A stretch of 64,000 nucleotides of DNA from Vreelandella halophila (GCF_009856365.1 NZ_WMEX01000002.1:372001-436000); one strand, 5' to 3'. Shown: positions 8,861 through 19,963, counted from the first letter of the stretch. The notes: generated by a model not told the origin, from the sequence alone. Numbers and translations: made by a program.

Positions 8861-9951
8861 TGGCTGGTCTCCCCATTGTCATCATCCGACTGGGGCGGAC
8901 CGGATTCGTCGGCACGGGCCCGCAGTCGGGCCTTGAGCAGTTCCAGGGATTCACTGATGTCCGGCGCTTCGGCCTGGAGGCGTTCATCCCGGAGGTCGCT
9001 GATCAGCTCGCGCAGTGCCGAGGCCGTCTGGTTGCTGCTGTCATACCAGCGCTCCAGCCAGTCCCCGGCACGCCCGAGGGAGCGCCGGTAGACAGCGTTG
9101 TCGCCGCGCAGCAGGGCGGCGGCGGCCTGTTCGAACATCAGCTGGAGATGGAGCTGGGCCTGGGTTTCCTGCTCGGGGGTCAGCAGGGCCTGGGTGGGCC
9201 CCTCCACCCGGCGGATACGGACCATGCGGTCGAGAACGTCCAGCAGCTGCTGCCACAGGCCGGCATCCGTCTGCTGACTGCTGTTGCTGTTGGCGCCGGG
9301 CAGTGTGTCGGCCGGGTCCAGGGACTGGGTACGGCCCAGCTCCGGGATCATCCCAATGGCGGCCTCGAGCTGCAGATGGATGCCGGTCCGGTCCACCGGG
9401 TCAATGGTGCGCAGCGCCAGGATCTCCTCGGCAAGGGCTTCGCGGATGGGGTGGACGCCGGCGGCGTCGATGCCCGCCAGCAGTTCATCGGTGCGTTCCA
9501 GAAGGCGCAGCGCTCCCTGGTGGTCGTTTTCCAGTTCCAGCCGCTGGTTGGCGAGGCGCAGCAGGTACTCCGCTTCGGCGAGCAGCCAGTCGGTCCGGGT
9601 GCGCTGACCCAGTCCGAGCAGGGAGCGGGCATTGTGGGCGATCTGGCGCGACTGGGTGTCCAGTGCGCTGGTCTGTTCGTCGAGTTTCCCTTCAATGCGG
9701 TTGAGGCGCTGTTCACGGGCCTCGCTGCTTGAGCGCTGACTCTGGCGCAGATCCGAGGCCATGCTGCTGAGGGTGTCGAGACGGTTGCTGAGCTGCTGCT
9801 GGCTGCGGTGCTGTTCCCACAGCATGGCGCCGGCGCCAAGCAGGCCCGCGGCCAGAAGGAGGATGATCAGCCACAGTGGCCAGAGCCGCGCGGGGCTGGG
9901 CTGGAGGCTGGCTGTGGTGGTCGCCGGAAGCTGTTTGCTGTTGTTGTTCAC
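8857..9951 (-). CDS. hemX: HemX: membrane protein of the heme operon
   Basis: A 364-residue protein with a single membrane segment (about 27-48, WLIILLLAAGLLGAGAML region). It continues as a long Gln/Arg-rich coiled-coil and the conserved HemX core (WLLAEAEYLLRLANQRL, about 125-145). Often labelled uroporphyrinogen-III methyltransferase because of old fusions, it has no methyltransferase motifs. It lies 9 bases after hemD and overlaps hemY. Confidence 0.9.
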   Translation of the reverse strand: MNNNSKQLPATTTASLQPSPARLWPLWLIILLLAAGLLGAGAMLWEQHRSQQQLSNRLDTLSSMASDLRQSQRSSSEAREQRLNRIEGKLDEQTSALDTQSRQIAHNARSLLGLGQRTRTDWLLAEAEYLLRLANQRLELENDHQGALRLLERTDELLAGIDAAGVHPIREALAEEILALRTIDPVDRTGIHLQLEAAIGMIPELGRTQSLDPADTLPGANSNSSQQTDAGLWQQLLDVLDRMVRIRRVEGPTQALLTPEQETQAQLHLQLMFEQAAAALLRGDNAVYRRSLGRAGDWLERWYDSSNQTASALRELISDLRDERLQAEAPDISESLELLKARLRARADESGPPQSDDDNGETSQ

Positions 9952-9960
9952 GAGTGTCCG

Positions 9961-10755
9961 TTACTCCGCGTTTGAGGGGGACGCCCCGCAGGCGTCGATC
10001 AGCCCGTCCGGGCTCATGGCCGGGGCCACCCGGACGTCGCGAAAGCCGGCGTCACGGGCCTGCTGGGCCACCCGTTCCACCGGTACCACGAGGCAGCGTT
10101 CCCGCAGCTTCGAGTCTGCATTCTGACCCACCTCGAGCAGGCGCTTCAATGTTTCCCCGGAAAGTGCGAGCACGGTGTCCGGGTCAAAGGTGGTGAGGTG
10201 TTCCCGGAGCGTGGCCTCGGGCCAGTCGATGGGGGTGCGCTCGTACAGTGGGAGGACCTCAACACGGGCGCCGCGATCCGTCAGGGTATCGCGTAACAGT
10301 TCCCGCCCCCGGTCGCCACGGGCGATCAGGACTTTTTCGCCGGCCACCGTCTCCGGCTGGAATGAGGGGCAGTTGAGCAGGGCCTCGGAATCATGGCCGC
10401 TGAGCGGCGCCTGGCCAGGGAGGCCGGCATCGCGGAACACCCGGGCGGTGCCTTCGCCGGGCCCCCACCACTCCAGGCCCACGGGCCACTGCGGCCACCA
10501 GTCATCCGCCTGCTCCAGAAGCAGACGTGCGGCATTGGGGCTGACCGCGATGATCTTCCGGAAGTTGTCCAGTTCCTGGATCAGGCTGCGTTCACGGCCA
10601 TCCAGTGTGCGGGGCTGGATGGCGATCAGCGGCAGCGCACGGCTGCAGGCACCGGCCTGCTCGAGCGCCTGGCGCGTTTCCTCCGCCCTGGGTTCGGGGC
10701 GGGACACCAGGATCCGGCGTCCGGCCAGTGGCGGGTTATTCGGGCTCGTAGCCAT
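9961..10755 (-). CDS. hemD: Uroporphyrinogen-III synthase
   Basis: A 264-residue Hem[18 protein letters not shown] opens the first lobe, and [10 protein letters not shown] and [12 protein letters not shown] are recognisable though the family is poorly conserved. It cyclises hydroxymethylbilane to uroporphyrinogen III with inversion of ring D. The start MATSPNN overlaps the end of hemC by 20 bases; the in-frame sequence further upstream is antiparallel to hemC coding and is not used. Confidence 0.92.
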   Translation of the reverse strand: MATSPNNPPLAGRRILVSRPEPRAEETRQALEQAGACSRALPLIAIQPRTLDGRERSLIQELDNFRKIIAVSPNAARLLLEQADDWWPQWPVGLEWWGPGEGTARVFRDAGLPGQAPLSGHDSEALLNCPSFQPETVAGEKVLIARGDRGRELLRDTLTDRGARVEVLPLYERTPIDWPEATLREHLTTFDPDTVLALSGETLKRLLEVGQNADSKLRERCLVVPVERVAQQARDAGFRDVRVAPAMSPDGLIDACGASPSNAE

Positions 10756-11674
10756 AGACCTCGGCCAGGATGGCGCCGGCGCCCTTTTCAAGAAGCTGTT
10801 CGGCCAGGCGACGACCAAGGGCTTCGCCTTCGCTGCGATGGGCGCGCCCCTCAACATGGTGAACCCGGCTGCCGTCCGGTGAGGCCACCAGGCCACGCAG
10901 GTGGAGCTCATCCCCTTCCAGTTCGGCATAGGCGCCGATGGGGACCTGGCAGCCGCCTTCCAGGCGTGTGTTCAGGGCCCGCTCCGCCAGTACCCGGTCC
11001 CGGGATTCGGCATGGATCAGCGGTTCCAGCATGGCGACAAGCTCGGTGTCGTCCGTTCGGCATTCAATGCCCAACGCTCCCTGGCCGACTGCCGGCAGGC
11101 TGATCTCCGGCGGGATCTCGTAGCGGATGCGCTCGTCGAAACCGAGCCGGCGCAGGCCGGAGGTGGCGAGCACGATGGCGTCGTACTGGCCGTCATCGAG
11201 CTTGGCCAGGCGCGTGTTGACGTTGCCGCGCAGGGTCTCGATCCGGCAGTCGGGCCGATGCGCGGCGAGCTGCGCCTGGCGGCGCAGGCTGGAGGTGCCG
11301 ATAACGGCGCCTTCGGGCAGGGCGTCCACATCCGCATGGTGGTTGCTCACGAAAGCGTCCGTGGGAGCGCCACGTTCACAGATGGCCATGAGCCCCAGGC
11401 CCTCGGGGAAGACCATCGGAACGTCCTTCATGGAGTGAACGGCGATGTCCGCACGCCCATCCAGCATGGCTTCTTCAAGTTCCTTCACGAACAGGGCCTT
11501 GCCACCGATCTTGGCCAGCGGCACGTCCAGGATCTTGTCGCCACGGGTCTTGATGCCCACCAGCTCGACGCTGAGCCCTGGATGGGCCTGTTCCAGTCGG
11601 CTCTTGATGTGTTCGGCCTGCCACAGGGCAAGCTGGCTCCGGCGGGTGGCGATGCGCAGGGTGTCTCGGGCCAT
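10736..11674 (-). CDS. hemC: Porphobilinogen deaminase (hydroxymethylbilane synthase)
   Basis: A 312-residue HemC. It opens with [19 protein letters not shown], carries VHSMKDVP, and has the cofactor-attachment region [14 protein letters not shown] with the dipyrromethane-binding cysteine near residue 241. It polymerises four porphobilinogens. It is first of the heme genes, 84 bases downstream of algR, as in Pseudomonas. Confidence 0.97.
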   Translation of the reverse strand: MARDTLRIATRRSQLALWQAEHIKSRLEQAHPGLSVELVGIKTRGDKILDVPLAKIGGKALFVKELEEAMLDGRADIAVHSMKDVPMVFPEGLGLMAICERGAPTDAFVSNHHADVDALPEGAVIGTSSLRRQAQLAAHRPDCRIETLRGNVNTRLAKLDDGQYDAIVLATSGLRRLGFDERIRYEIPPEISLPAVGQGALGIECRTDDTELVAMLEPLIHAESRDRVLAERALNTRLEGGCQVPIGAYAELEGDELHLRGLVASPDGSRVHHVEGRAHRSEGEALGRRLAEQLLEKGAGAILAEVYGYEPE

Positions 11675-11758
11675 GGAGCGGCGGTTCCTCAGTGAGTGGA
11701 TGGGTTCTGGGGTTCCCTAGGGTAGCGTTTCAGGGGGCTGTTGTCGCCCATTGCCGCC

Positions 11759-12484
11759 TCAGCCCTGGAGGTGGTCGCGCACGGTGGTGGCATGGCGCCG
11801 GCTGACGCGCAGGCGGGTGCCCGCCGGATCCGAAAGCAGGACCTGGTGACCGGATTGGGTCCGGGTGAGTGCCTCCAGGTAGCGGCGATTGACCAGGGTG
11901 TGGCGGTGGATGCGCAGCAGGTGTGCGCCGTGGGCCTGCTCCAGTTCGCGCAGGCTGTAATCGCACAGGGTTTCGCCGCGGTCATGGACCAGGGTCACGT
12001 ACTTGTTGTCGGCGCTGGCGTAGTAGAGCCGGTCGAGCTCAACGCGCTCCACGCCAGCCTGGTTGCGGACCACGATGGCGGGGTTGTCCTCTGGCGCAAA
12101 TTGCCGGCTCTGTGGGCGATTGACGCGGCCGGCGCGGCTCAGCGCGCTGGCCAGGGCCTCCCGGCGCACGGGTTTGACCAGGTAGTCCGTGGCGTCCACC
12201 CGGAAGGCGCTCAGGGCGTAGTCGTCATAGGCGGTGCAGAAGATCACCGCCGGTGGTGTGGCCTGGGCGGTCAGCTCCCGGGCTGCGTCCATTCCGTCCA
12301 TGCCCGGCATCCGCACGTCCATGAGCACGATGTCGGGCCGGTGTTCCGCTGCTTTTTCCAGGGCTTCGGTGCCGTTGCCGGCCTCGGCGCAGACCCGGCA
12401 GCCCTCGATGGCTTCCAGCAGCCGTCGCAGCCGGTCCCGGGCGGGTGCCTCGTCGTCCACGATCAGGACCCGGTGTTCCGTCAT
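11759..12484 (-). CDS. algR: LytTR-type response regulator (AlgR ortholog)
   Basis: A 241-residue regulator. The receiver has acidic pocket Asp10/Asp11, phospho-acceptor Asp56 (VLMDVRMPG) and Lys in YLVKP near 104. A LytTR DNA-binding domain follows (about 130-240, with LLRIHRHTLVNRRYL). The order argH/algZ-algR-hemC is that of Pseudomonas, where AlgR controls alginate, twitching and virulence genes. The start overlaps the algZ stop by 4 bases. Whether the regulon is the same here is unknown. Confidence 0.9.
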   Translation of the reverse strand: MTEHRVLIVDDEAPARDRLRRLLEAIEGCRVCAEAGNGTEALEKAAEHRPDIVLMDVRMPGMDGMDAARELTAQATPPAVIFCTAYDDYALSAFRVDATDYLVKPVRREALASALSRAGRVNRPQSRQFAPEDNPAIVVRNQAGVERVELDRLYYASADNKYVTLVHDRGETLCDYSLRELEQAHGAHLLRIHRHTLVNRRYLEALTRTQSGHQVLLSDPAGTRLRVSRRHATTVRDHLQG

Positions 12485-13530
12485 GCCTCGTTCTCCCTGT
12501 TTCCCGGCAGTCTCAGCGTTACGGTGAAGTGGTCATTCCCCTGGCTGGCCTTGAGAGCCGCGGTGTCTCCGTAGACCGCCTGCAGCCGGGCCCGGATGTT
12601 CTCCAGGGCCATGCGTTGGCCCTGGTGGCGGCCTGCCTGGTCGCTGGCCAGAGGATTGTGGATCAGTATATAGAGCCAGCGCCGGGTCCGTTCGGACTCC
12701 ACCCGGATGGTGCCGCCCCCGGTCAGGGGCTGGATGCCGTGATAGACCGCGTTCTCCATCAGGGGCTGCAGGATCAGCGGTGGTACCGGCAGTTCGCTGG
12801 CGCTGCCGTCCAGGTGCCAGTCCACGTCCAGGCGCGGGCCCAGGCGCAGCTTTTCGATGGCGAGGTAGCGTTCGCACAGGCGCAGCTCCTCGGACAGAGG
12901 AATGAGGCGGGTCCCGGCGGTATTCAGACTGACCCGGAAGAGGTCGCAGAGATCCAGCACCACCTCCTCGGCGCGTTCCGGATCGGAGGCGATCAGGCTG
13001 GCAATGGTATTCATGCTGTTGAACAGGAAATGGGGCTGGATGCGCGCCTGGAGCGCGGCGATGCGGGCCTCAACTTCCGCTTCCTCCTGGCGGCGGCGCT
13101 GGTACTGCAGGTGGAAGTAGCGCAGCGCCATCAGGGTGATCAGCGCTGCCATGAGCAGGTTGCGCAGCAGGGTGAACGGGGCGTCCAACGGCGAGAGCGC
13201 GGGGTTGAGAAGCCATTGGCCGAACAGTGTGAAGGCGGCAGTGTCCACCAGTACCAGCAGGGTGATGGCAACAGTGGCAAGCGGCACTCCCAGGGATTCG
13301 AGTTGGCTCCTGAACGTGCAGATGAGGCCGGCGGCGGTCAGGGTGACCCACTGGGCCAGCAGCGAGGCCAGGCCCAGGTAGTGCCAGTCCAGCAGGCCAC
13401 TGGAAGGCCGGGCCAGTGCGAACAGCAGCACCACCAGCTCGGTGGTGAGCACCAGCAGGAACACGGCCCGGACCTGGCAGAGATCCGGGATGAAGCCGCC
13501 GTCGTTTTGTGGCTCCTGGCTCTGGTTCAT
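12481..13530 (-). CDS. algZ: LytS-family sensor histidine kinase (AlgZ/FimS ortholog)
   Basis: A 349-residue protein with about four N-terminal membrane segments (22-40, 50-72, 82-105, 118-138). The His_kinase domain has IQPHFLFN with His167, and an N-box at ENAVYHG follows. The G1 position reads HNPL rather than DNG, a departure also reported for AlgZ proteins, so autokinase chemistry may be unusual. It is divergent from argH and overlaps algR. Confidence 0.88.
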   Translation of the reverse strand: MNQSQEPQNDGGFIPDLCQVRAVFLLVLTTELVVLLFALARPSSGLLDWHYLGLASLLAQWVTLTAAGLICTFRSQLESLGVPLATVAITLLVLVDTAAFTLFGQWLLNPALSPLDAPFTLLRNLLMAALITLMALRYFHLQYQRRRQEEAEVEARIAALQARIQPHFLFNSMNTIASLIASDPERAEEVVLDLCDLFRVSLNTAGTRLIPLSEELRLCERYLAIEKLRLGPRLDVDWHLDGSASELPVPPLILQPLMENAVYHGIQPLTGGGTIRVESERTRRWLYILIHNPLASDQAGRHQGQRMALENIRARLQAVYGDTAALKASQGNDHFTVTLRLPGNRENEA

Positions 13531-13558
13531 GGTGACATAGGGCGCCGGATTGGAAGGC

Positions 13559-13567
13559 TGTTATACT
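13559..13567 (+). promoter_or_regulatory. Extended -10 element upstream of argH
   Basis: TGTTATACT fits the extended -10 form TGnTATACT and lies about 45 bases before the argH ATG. No good -35 is present at 17 bases, which is tolerated by extended -10 promoters. Confidence 0.4.
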
Positions 13568-13612
13568 GCGCGGCCTGCGGGTGCATTTGATTCCATGACA
13601 ACAGGATAGACC

Positions 13613-15034
13613 ATGAGCGACGAGCGGAAAGCGGCGGCCAAACTCTGGGGCGGGCGGTTCAGCGAGCCCACGGATGCCTTTGTGGAGCGGTTCACAGCCT
13701 CGGTGGGCTTTGATCAGCGGCTCTACCACCATGACATTCGTGGCTCCATTGCCCATGCGCGCATGCTCGCGAAGGTCGGCGTGCTCACCGCTGAGGAGGA
13801 GCGCCAGATCATCGAGGGTCTGGAGGCCGTGCACGCCGACATCGAGGCGGGCCGTTTTGAGTGGTCGGTGAGCCTTGAGGACGTGCACATGAACATCGAG
13901 GCGGCGCTGACCGAGCGTATCGGTGTCACCGGCAAGAAGCTCCACACCGGGCGTTCGCGTAACGACCAGATCGCCACCGATATCCGCCTCTACCTGCGCG
14001 ACGAGATCGACGCCATCGCGGTTGAACTGGGCCGGCTGCAGTCCGGCCTGATTGAGCTGGCTGAGCGCGAGGCGGACACCATCATGCCCGGCTTTACCCA
14101 TCTGCAGAGTGCCCAGCCGGTGACCTTCGGCCACCACATGCTGGCCTGGAACGAGATGCTGCAGCGGGACCATGAGCGGCTGCTCGACTGCCGCAAGCGC
14201 GTGAACCGCTTGCCGCTGGGCGCTGCGGCCCTGGCCGGCACCAGCTACCCCATCGACCGCCACTACACCGCGGAACTGCTGGGCTTTGACGGCCCTACTG
14301 CCAACTCACTGGATTCGGTCAGTGACCGGGATTTCGCCATCGAGTTCAGCAGCTTCGCCGCGCTGCTGCTGACCCATCTCTCGCGCTTCAGCGAGGAGCT
14401 GGTGCTGTGGACTTCCGCGCAGTTCAGCTTTGTGGACCTGCCGGACCGCTTCTGCACCGGCTCGTCCATTATGCCCCAGAAGAAGAACCCGGATGTGCCC
14501 GAGCTGGTGCGTGGCAAGACCGGCCGCGTGAACGGCCACCTCATGTCCCTGCTGACCCTGATGAAGGGCCAGCCACTGGCCTACAACAAGGACAACCAGG
14601 AGGACAAGGAGCCGCTGTTCGACACCGTGGATACCGTCAAGGGCTGCCTGCGGGCGTACGCGGATATGATGCCGGCGCTTTCCGTGCGCAGGGACAACAC
14701 CCGGGCCGCGGCCCGGCGCGGTTTCGCCACCGCCACCGACCTGGCGGACTACCTGGTGCGGCAGGGCCTGGCGTTCCGGGATGCCCACGAGGTGGTGGGG
14801 CAGGCCGTTGCCTATGCTGACCGCGATGGTCGCGACCTGGAAGACCTTGAGCTCGCCGAGCTGCAGCAGTTCAGCGGGGCGATCGGTAACGATGTCTACG
14901 AGGTGCTGACCCTGGAGGGTTCCGTGAGCTCCCGTTCCCATGTGGGTGGCACCGCGCCAGTCCGGGTACGGGAGGCGGCTCGGGAGGCGGCGCAGCAGTT
15001 GGAAGCGCTGACGCAGGGTGGCGCTGCGGGTTAA
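13613..15034 (+). CDS. argH: Argininosuccinate lyase
   Basis: A 473-residue ArgH with the fumarase/aspartase signature [12 protein letters not shown] near residue 285, containing the catalytic serine loop. TGRSRNDQ near 110 is also present. It splits argininosuccinate into arginine and fumarate, the last step of arginine synthesis. The end overlaps the convergent PAS-GGDEF-EAL gene by 4 bases, so there is no room for a separate terminator. Confidence 0.98.
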   Translation: MSDERKAAAKLWGGRFSEPTDAFVERFTASVGFDQRLYHHDIRGSIAHARMLAKVGVLTAEEERQIIEGLEAVHADIEAGRFEWSVSLEDVHMNIEAALTERIGVTGKKLHTGRSRNDQIATDIRLYLRDEIDAIAVELGRLQSGLIELAEREADTIMPGFTHLQSAQPVTFGHHMLAWNEMLQRDHERLLDCRKRVNRLPLGAAALAGTSYPIDRHYTAELLGFDGPTANSLDSVSDRDFAIEFSSFAALLLTHLSRFSEELVLWTSAQFSFVDLPDRFCTGSSIMPQKKNPDVPELVRGKTGRVNGHLMSLLTLMKGQPLAYNKDNQEDKEPLFDTVDTVKGCLRAYADMMPALSVRRDNTRAAARRGFATATDLADYLVRQGLAFRDAHEVVGQAVAYADRDGRDLEDLELAELQQFSGAIGNDVYEVLTLEGSVSSRSHVGGTAPVRVREAAREAAQQLEALTQGGAAG

Positions 15035-17505
15035 CCACGCGCCCTGAAGAAACCGCCCCGGCTGCCGGGCTGGGCCGGGGGTGCGAGCTGGTCCAGGAGT
15101 TCCGGGCTGGTCAGGCGATAGCCCTGACCGAAGTGCAGCCCCAGTTCACGCACCTTGCGCAGGGTGGCGTCGTCCTCAATGAAAGGAGCAACGGTCACCG
15201 CGTCGCACATCAGAGCCATCCGGTGGATGGCTTCCACCATGATCACCTGCAGCGGGTTATCCGCCAGGTCATGCACCAGGCTTTCGTCCAGCTTGACGAT
15301 GCTGATTCCCAGATCACCGATCAGGTTATGGGTCTGACCGCTGATACCGGCGGCATCGAGGGCGATCCGGCACCCTGCCGCCCGCAGTGCTTCAGCACTC
15401 CGCCGGGCCTCATCCGGGTACCGGCATGCATGGGTCTCGCGGATCTCAAAGCAGAAGCTGGTTGCCTCGAAGGAGCTGGCCTCGATCTGGTGTGCCACCT
15501 CGTCCGCAAAGCTGGCATCAAGAAGGCTGCTGGCGGACAGGTTGAAGCTGATCATCTTGAGCCGTGGCTGCATCAGAGGGTTCTCCTCCAGCCAGGCCAG
15601 GGCGCGGGCGATGACGCGCCGGTCCAGTGCATACCCCAGATCAAAGCGTTCCGCCAGCGGCATGAAGGAGGCCGGGCGCCAGAGTTCCTCGGCGCGGCGG
15701 CCCTGGTCGTCCGGCTCCCGGTAGAGCCTTGCCAGTACCTCCACATGGTCGCCCCAGGTGGCGCTGGCGATCGGGCGCAGTGCCTGGAAGTGCAGCTCGA
15801 TGGCATCGGTGGTGATGGCGTACATCAGCTGTGCCAGGTCCTCGCGGGTAGCGGTTTCGTCACCGCCTTCGGCGCCGGTGCGGTAGAGGTTGAGGCTGGA
15901 GGGGCCGGTGGCCTTGGCGGTCTCGCACAGGTCCGCAGCCAGGGTGAGGCACTGCTCCGGTGATTCGTCGGTCACCAGGTGCAGGGGCAGGAGACCGGCA
16001 CTGACGGTGGTCTGGATGGTGTCGCCCCGCCACTCAAAGCCGAAGGCGCTGACGGCATCCCTCAGGTTGTGGCAGACCTTGACGGCTTCCTCCGTACCGC
16101 AGTTGTCCAGAATGATGACGAACTGGTCGCTGGCCACCCGGGCAAGGGCATCGCGCTGGCGCAGACGGCCCGACATCATGCTGCTGATTTCCCGCAGGTA
16201 GCGGTCGCAGCCACCGGAGCCAAAGCGGGCGTTGAGGGTGCTGAAACCGTCCAGATCCAGGTGCACCAGGGCGTGGGGTGTGCCGGCCTCACGCTGGAGG
16301 CTCAGGGCACGGTGCAGGCGCTGGAGGATCTCGCGGCGGTTAAGCAGCCCCGTCAGCGGATCGTGCCGGTTCAGGTAGTGGACGTGATCCTCGCCATCCA
16401 GCTGGGAAACCCGTTTGTCCCGGGCCACCTGCGCCGCCCCGAGCAGTTCCCCGCCTGGGGAGAAGATGCGGTTGAACTGGATCTCGTAGACCGTCTGCTG
16501 TTCCTCGGACTGCGCCAGGGGCATCTCGATGCAGAAGCCTTCCTGGCTCATGGCGCGTTCCCACAGGCGGGCGTAGAGGCGCCGTTCCTCCGGGTAGTCC
16601 GCGAGCAGATCGGTGAGCTGGTCGCCCACATTGGGCATGACCCCGAAGGCGGCCTGGAAGGCATCATTGTAGGCCTGGTTGACCGCGACGATTTCCAGTT
16701 CCGGGTTCATGATGACGATCAGATCGTTCGAGGCGGCCAGCACGCTTTCGGTACGGTACTTCCAGACCTGGGCCGAGTGCGCGTCCGCACGGCGAGCGGT
16801 GATGTCCACGGCGCTGCCGGCGATCAGGCGGCGTTTGCCGGAATCGTCCAGGCTGCGCCCGGTGAGCCGCAGCCAGCGGTGGTTCTGGTTGGCGGTGAGC
16901 ACCGGTACTTCCATGGAGAACGGCTCGCCCTGGCGCAGGCACTGGAGAATGGCCCGGCGCACCTGGCTCTGGTGCTCCTGGAAGTAGAACAGCACATGCT
17001 CCGGGTCGAGCTGATTGCCCGGCGGCAGGTCCAGCAGGTGGTAAAGGCCTTCGGACCAGTGCAGGCGGTTGAAGTCCGGATCCAACTCCCAGATGCCGAG
17101 GCCACCACTCTGTTCGGCCAGGCGGAATACGCGGGTGTCCAGGGGCGTGGCCTGGCGCGGCCGTATGCGCATTGCCTCGTCGGTGCTGGCCGTGGCGTCA
17201 CTGGTGGAGCGGCGCAGGTTGATGGAGAAGAAATAGCCGGAGGCATGGCGAACGGTGATCAGCGCGCTCTGGCCCTGCTCCAGGGCATCGTTGAGCGGGG
17301 GCATGAGGGGGTTATCCTCGCGGCTGGCCACAAGCTCCTTCATGGGCAGCCCCTGCATTTCCAGGATACCGTAGCCGAACAGGGCCTCGGCGGCGTCATC
17401 CGCTGCCTGGATGACACCTTCGTCGTCCACCTGCAGGCTGGCTGGCTCGGCGTTGGCGCTGCTGCCCGGTTCGGTGCGAACCCGCTTGATCAGATATTCC
17501 CTCAT
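15031..17505 (-). CDS. PAS-GGDEF-EAL protein with degenerate catalytic motifs (FimX-like)
   Basis: An 824-residue soluble protein. Sensory PAS-like regions span roughly 20-75, 130-235 and 245-360, a GGDEF-type domain about 380-540, and an EAL-type domain about 570-815. The GGDEF signature is replaced by ASDQF and EAL by EVL. LDDFGTGYS is LDAAGISGQ, and the AEGVE glutamate is lost. The domain still keeps the SFNLSA, EIRET and VKLD positions. Loss of both catalytic centres suggests a c-di-GMP receptor rather than an enzyme, as known for FimX, whose EAL motif is also EVL. It sits beside argH and algZ-algR, the latter a regulator of type IV pili in Pseudomonas. Orthology to FimX is inference. Confidence 0.85.
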   Translation of the reverse strand: MREYLIKRVRTEPGSSANAEPASLQVDDEGVIQAADDAAEALFGYGILEMQGLPMKELVASREDNPLMPPLNDALEQGQSALITVRHASGYFFSINLRRSTSDATASTDEAMRIRPRQATPLDTRVFRLAEQSGGLGIWELDPDFNRLHWSEGLYHLLDLPPGNQLDPEHVLFYFQEHQSQVRRAILQCLRQGEPFSMEVPVLTANQNHRWLRLTGRSLDDSGKRRLIAGSAVDITARRADAHSAQVWKYRTESVLAASNDLIVIMNPELEIVAVNQAYNDAFQAAFGVMPNVGDQLTDLLADYPEERRLYARLWERAMSQEGFCIEMPLAQSEEQQTVYEIQFNRIFSPGGELLGAAQVARDKRVSQLDGEDHVHYLNRHDPLTGLLNRREILQRLHRALSLQREAGTPHALVHLDLDGFSTLNARFGSGGCDRYLREISSMMSGRLRQRDALARVASDQFVIILDNCGTEEAVKVCHNLRDAVSAFGFEWRGDTIQTTVSAGLLPLHLVTDESPEQCLTLAADLCETAKATGPSSLNLYRTGAEGGDETATREDLAQLMYAITTDAIELHFQALRPIASATWGDHVEVLARLYREPDDQGRRAEELWRPASFMPLAERFDLGYALDRRVIARALAWLEENPLMQPRLKMISFNLSASSLLDASFADEVAHQIEASSFEATSFCFEIRETHACRYPDEARRSAEALRAAGCRIALDAAGISGQTHNLIGDLGISIVKLDESLVHDLADNPLQVIMVEAIHRMALMCDAVTVAPFIEDDATLRKVRELGLHFGQGYRLTSPELLDQLAPPAQPGSRGGFFRARG

Positions 17506-17575
17506 AGCGCCCGAGATTAGCAGAAAGCATGGCGACCGGGTGACATCCGTGTGTGAGATCCTTCAACTGTGGCGT

Positions 17576-17581
17576 TATAAT
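17576..17581 (+). promoter_or_regulatory. Candidate -10 box for the lptM-lysA-dapF operon
   Basis: A perfect TATAAT lies 25 bases before the lptM ATG. The -35 region (GTGAGA at 17 bases spacing) is weak. It sits in the short gap between the divergent PAS-GGDEF-EAL gene and lptM. Confidence 0.45.
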
Positions 17582-17606
17582 ACTGCGTTTCTTCGGGAGG
17601 TGGCTT

Positions 17607-17756
17607 ATGCGCGGATCGATCCTGGCACTGCTGGCGCTCATGCTGGTTCTGGCCGGCTGCGGGCAGAAGGGACCACTCTACCGCGAGGGCGACCCGGAAG
17701 GGCCGGAAAGTGCCCGGGCCCCGGCTTCGTACACCATTCCCAGTCATCTTTGCTGA
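17607..17756 (+). CDS. lptM: LPS translocon maturation lipoprotein LptM (YifL/LppL)
   Basis: A 49-residue lipoprotein. Signal peptide 1-17 ends in lipobox LAGC with acylated Cys18, followed by the conserved GQKGPLY. LptM helps mature the LptDE outer-membrane LPS translocon by assisting LptD disulfides. It is followed 18 bases later by lysA, the standard gammaproteobacterial order. The GGAGG before the ATG supports this start over an upstream ATG. Confidence 0.9.
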   Translation: MRGSILALLALMLVLAGCGQKGPLYREGDPEGPESARAPASYTIPSHLC

Positions 17757-17774
17757 TCAGGGCAGACGCCGACC

Positions 17775-19034
17775 ATGGATTTTTTCAACCGACACGACGG
17801 CGAGCTCTACGCCGAATCCGTACCGGTAAGCCGGATCGCTGCAGCTCACGGCACGCCCTGTTACATCTATTCGAGGGCCACACTGGAGCGCCATTTCCAC
17901 GCCTATGACCAGGCGCTGGAGGGGATGCCCCATCGCATCTGCTATGCGGTAAAAGCCAACAGCAACCTGGCGGTGCTCAATGTGCTGGCCCGGCTCGGTG
18001 CCGGTTTTGACATTGTTTCCGGTGGTGAGCTCGAGCGCGTCATCCGGGCCGGAGGCGACCCCGGTGCGACCGTTTTCTCGGGCGTGGGCAAGCAGCGCTG
18101 GGAGATTGAGCGTGCCCTGGAGGCCGGGGTGCGCTGCTTCAACGTGGAGTCCGACTTCGAACTGGCCATGATCAGCGAGGTGGCCTCGGAGCGCGGCCGG
18201 ATCGCGCCGGTGTCGGTGCGCGTGAACCCGGACGTGGATGCCGGGACGCACCCGTACATCTCCACGGGTCTTAAGGAGAACAAGTTCGGCGTCGAGATTG
18301 AGCAGGCGCGGGTCCTTTACCGCCGGGCGGCGGAAATGCCTGGTCTTGAGGTGGTCGGCGCGGACTGCCACATCGGCTCGCAGCTGCAGAGCCTGGACCC
18401 GTTGATGGATGCGCTGGAGCGGATGCTGGCGCTGATCGACGCGCTCGCCGAAGACGGCATCGCCATCCAGCACCTGGATATGGGCGGAGGTCTCGGTGTG
18501 CCCTATGGCGACGAGCAGCCTCCCAGCCCCGGCGCCTACGGGGAGGCACTGAAGGAGCGGCTGGCCGGCCGGGACCTGGAGCTGCTTCTGGAGCCGGGGC
18601 GCTCCATTGCCGCCAATGCCGGGATCATGGTGACCCGGGTGGAGGGCATCAAGGGTGGCGATGAACACCGGTTCGCCATTGTGGATGGCGCCATGAACGA
18701 TCTGATCCGGCCGTCGTTGTATTCCGCCTGGCAGCGGATTGAGGCGGTGGCCGACCCGAGTGGCATCCAGCCGGGCGTCTACGATGTGGTGGGGCCGGTC
18801 TGCGAGACAGGGGATTTTCTGGGCAAGCAGCGCGAGCTGGCGATTGAAGCGGGCGACCTGCTTGCCGTGCGCTCGGCTGGCGCCTACGGTTTTGTCATGA
18901 GTTCAAACTACAATACCCGCAACCGGCCGCCGGAGATCCTCGTTGACGGGGCGGATGTGCACCTGGTGCGCCGGCGGGAAACACTGGAGGAACAGCTGGC
19001 ACCGGAAATACCGCTGCCGGAGCTGGGTTCATGA
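17775..19034 (+). CDS. lysA: Diaminopimelate decarboxylase
   Basis: A 419-residue fold-III PLP enzyme. The PLP lysine is Lys60 in CYAVKANSN, the phosphate-binding glycine stretch is [10 protein letters not shown], and the second-subunit catalytic cysteine is in [10 protein letters not shown]. It converts meso-diaminopimelate to lysine. Its stop overlaps the dapF start by 4 bases. Confidence 0.97.
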   Translation: MDFFNRHDGELYAESVPVSRIAAAHGTPCYIYSRATLERHFHAYDQALEGMPHRICYAVKANSNLAVLNVLARLGAGFDIVSGGELERVIRAGGDPGATVFSGVGKQRWEIERALEAGVRCFNVESDFELAMISEVASERGRIAPVSVRVNPDVDAGTHPYISTGLKENKFGVEIEQARVLYRRAAEMPGLEVVGADCHIGSQLQSLDPLMDALERMLALIDALAEDGIAIQHLDMGGGLGVPYGDEQPPSPGAYGEALKERLAGRDLELLLEPGRSIAANAGIMVTRVEGIKGGDEHRFAIVDGAMNDLIRPSLYSAWQRIEAVADPSGIQPGVYDVVGPVCETGDFLGKQRELAIEAGDLLAVRSAGAYGFVMSSNYNTRNRPPEILVDGADVHLVRRRETLEEQLAPEIPLPELGS

Positions 19035-19963
19035 GTGGCGACGGGCGCCGGGGGCGTGGCGGCTGGCTGCGCTTTACCAAGATGCACGGGCTGGGCAACG
19101 ACTTCATGGTGGTGGATGCCATTACCCAGCCGGTGCAGCTTGAAGCCAGCCAGATCCGGTCAATGGCGGACCGCCATCTGGGCGTGGGCTTTGATCAGCT
19201 GCTGATGGTGGAGCCTCCGGAGCGACCGGACGTGGACTTCCGTTATCGCATCTTCAATGCGGACGGCTCCGAAGTGCAGCAGTGCGGCAATGGCGCCCGG
19301 TGTTTCGCACGGTTCGTGCGCGACCAGCAGCTGACCCGCCAGCACCGGATACGGGTGCAGACGGCCACCGGCATCATGACCCTGGAGGTTACAAAGAAGG
19401 GGCTGGTGCGGGTGGACATGGGGGTGCCGGAGCTGGCGCCCGCAGCCATTCCGTTCGCGGCGGACGAACAGGCGGTGACCTATCCGATTACGGTGGACGG
19501 CCAGGAGCTGAGCATTGCCACGGTCTCCATGGGCAACCCCCATGGCGTGCTCGTGGTGGACGATGTGGACACAGCGCCTGTGGAGAGCCTGGGCCCGCTG
19601 ATTGAGGCCCATCCGCGCTTTCCGGCCCGGGCCAACGCCGGCTTCATGCAGGTGGTGGCGCCGGATCGGATACGGCTCCGGGTGTTCGAGCGCGGTGTGG
19701 GCGAAACCCGGGCCTGCGGCAGTGGCGCCTGTGCCGCGGTTGTGGCCGGGCGGCTGCGTGGCCTTCTGTCCGAGCGCGTCACAGTGGAGTTGCTCGGCGG
19801 TCCCCTGACCATTTCGTGGCCGGGGGATGGGGCAGCTGTTACGATGGAAGGGCCCGCCACGCGGGTCTTCGAGGGGCGGATCAAGCCACCCGGTGACGGA
19901 CGCCGCTCCCGTCAGGGTGGTGGTCGCCCGCAGAACAACAGGAAAAAGAAGGGTAATGCATGA
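19031..19963 (+). CDS. dapF: Diaminopimelate epimerase with basic C-terminal tail
   Basis: A 310-residue enzyme. Its two catalytic cysteines lie in QQCGNGARC (about 82-90) and [10 protein letters not shown] (about 228-237). It interconverts LL- and meso-diaminopimelate for peptidoglycan and lysine. About 22 extra residues at the C-terminus are Arg/Lys/Gly/Asn-rich, ending in NNRKKKGNA. The N-terminus also has about 14 extra residues before [13 protein letters not shown], so a later start cannot be excluded. ATG overlaps lysA; stop overlaps the DUF484 gene. Confidence 0.95.
   Translation: MSGDGRRGRGGWLRFTKMHGLGNDFMVVDAITQPVQLEASQIRSMADRHLGVGFDQLLMVEPPERPDVDFRYRIFNADGSEVQQCGNGARCFARFVRDQQLTRQHRIRVQTATGIMTLEVTKKGLVRVDMGVPELAPAAIPFAADEQAVTYPITVDGQELSIATVSMGNPHGVLVVDDVDTAPVESLGPLIEAHPRFPARANAGFMQVVAPDRIRLRVFERGVGETRACGSGACAAVVAGRLRGLLSERVTVELLGGPLTISWPGDGAAVTMEGPATRVFEGRIKPPGDGRRSRQGGGRPQNNRKKKGNA

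Noticed and set aside
15979..17520. A 513-codon plus-strand frame opposite the PAS-GGDEF-EAL gene
   Set aside because: Composition is typical of an antisense frame, and the minus strand encodes recognisable PAS, GGDEF and EAL domains.
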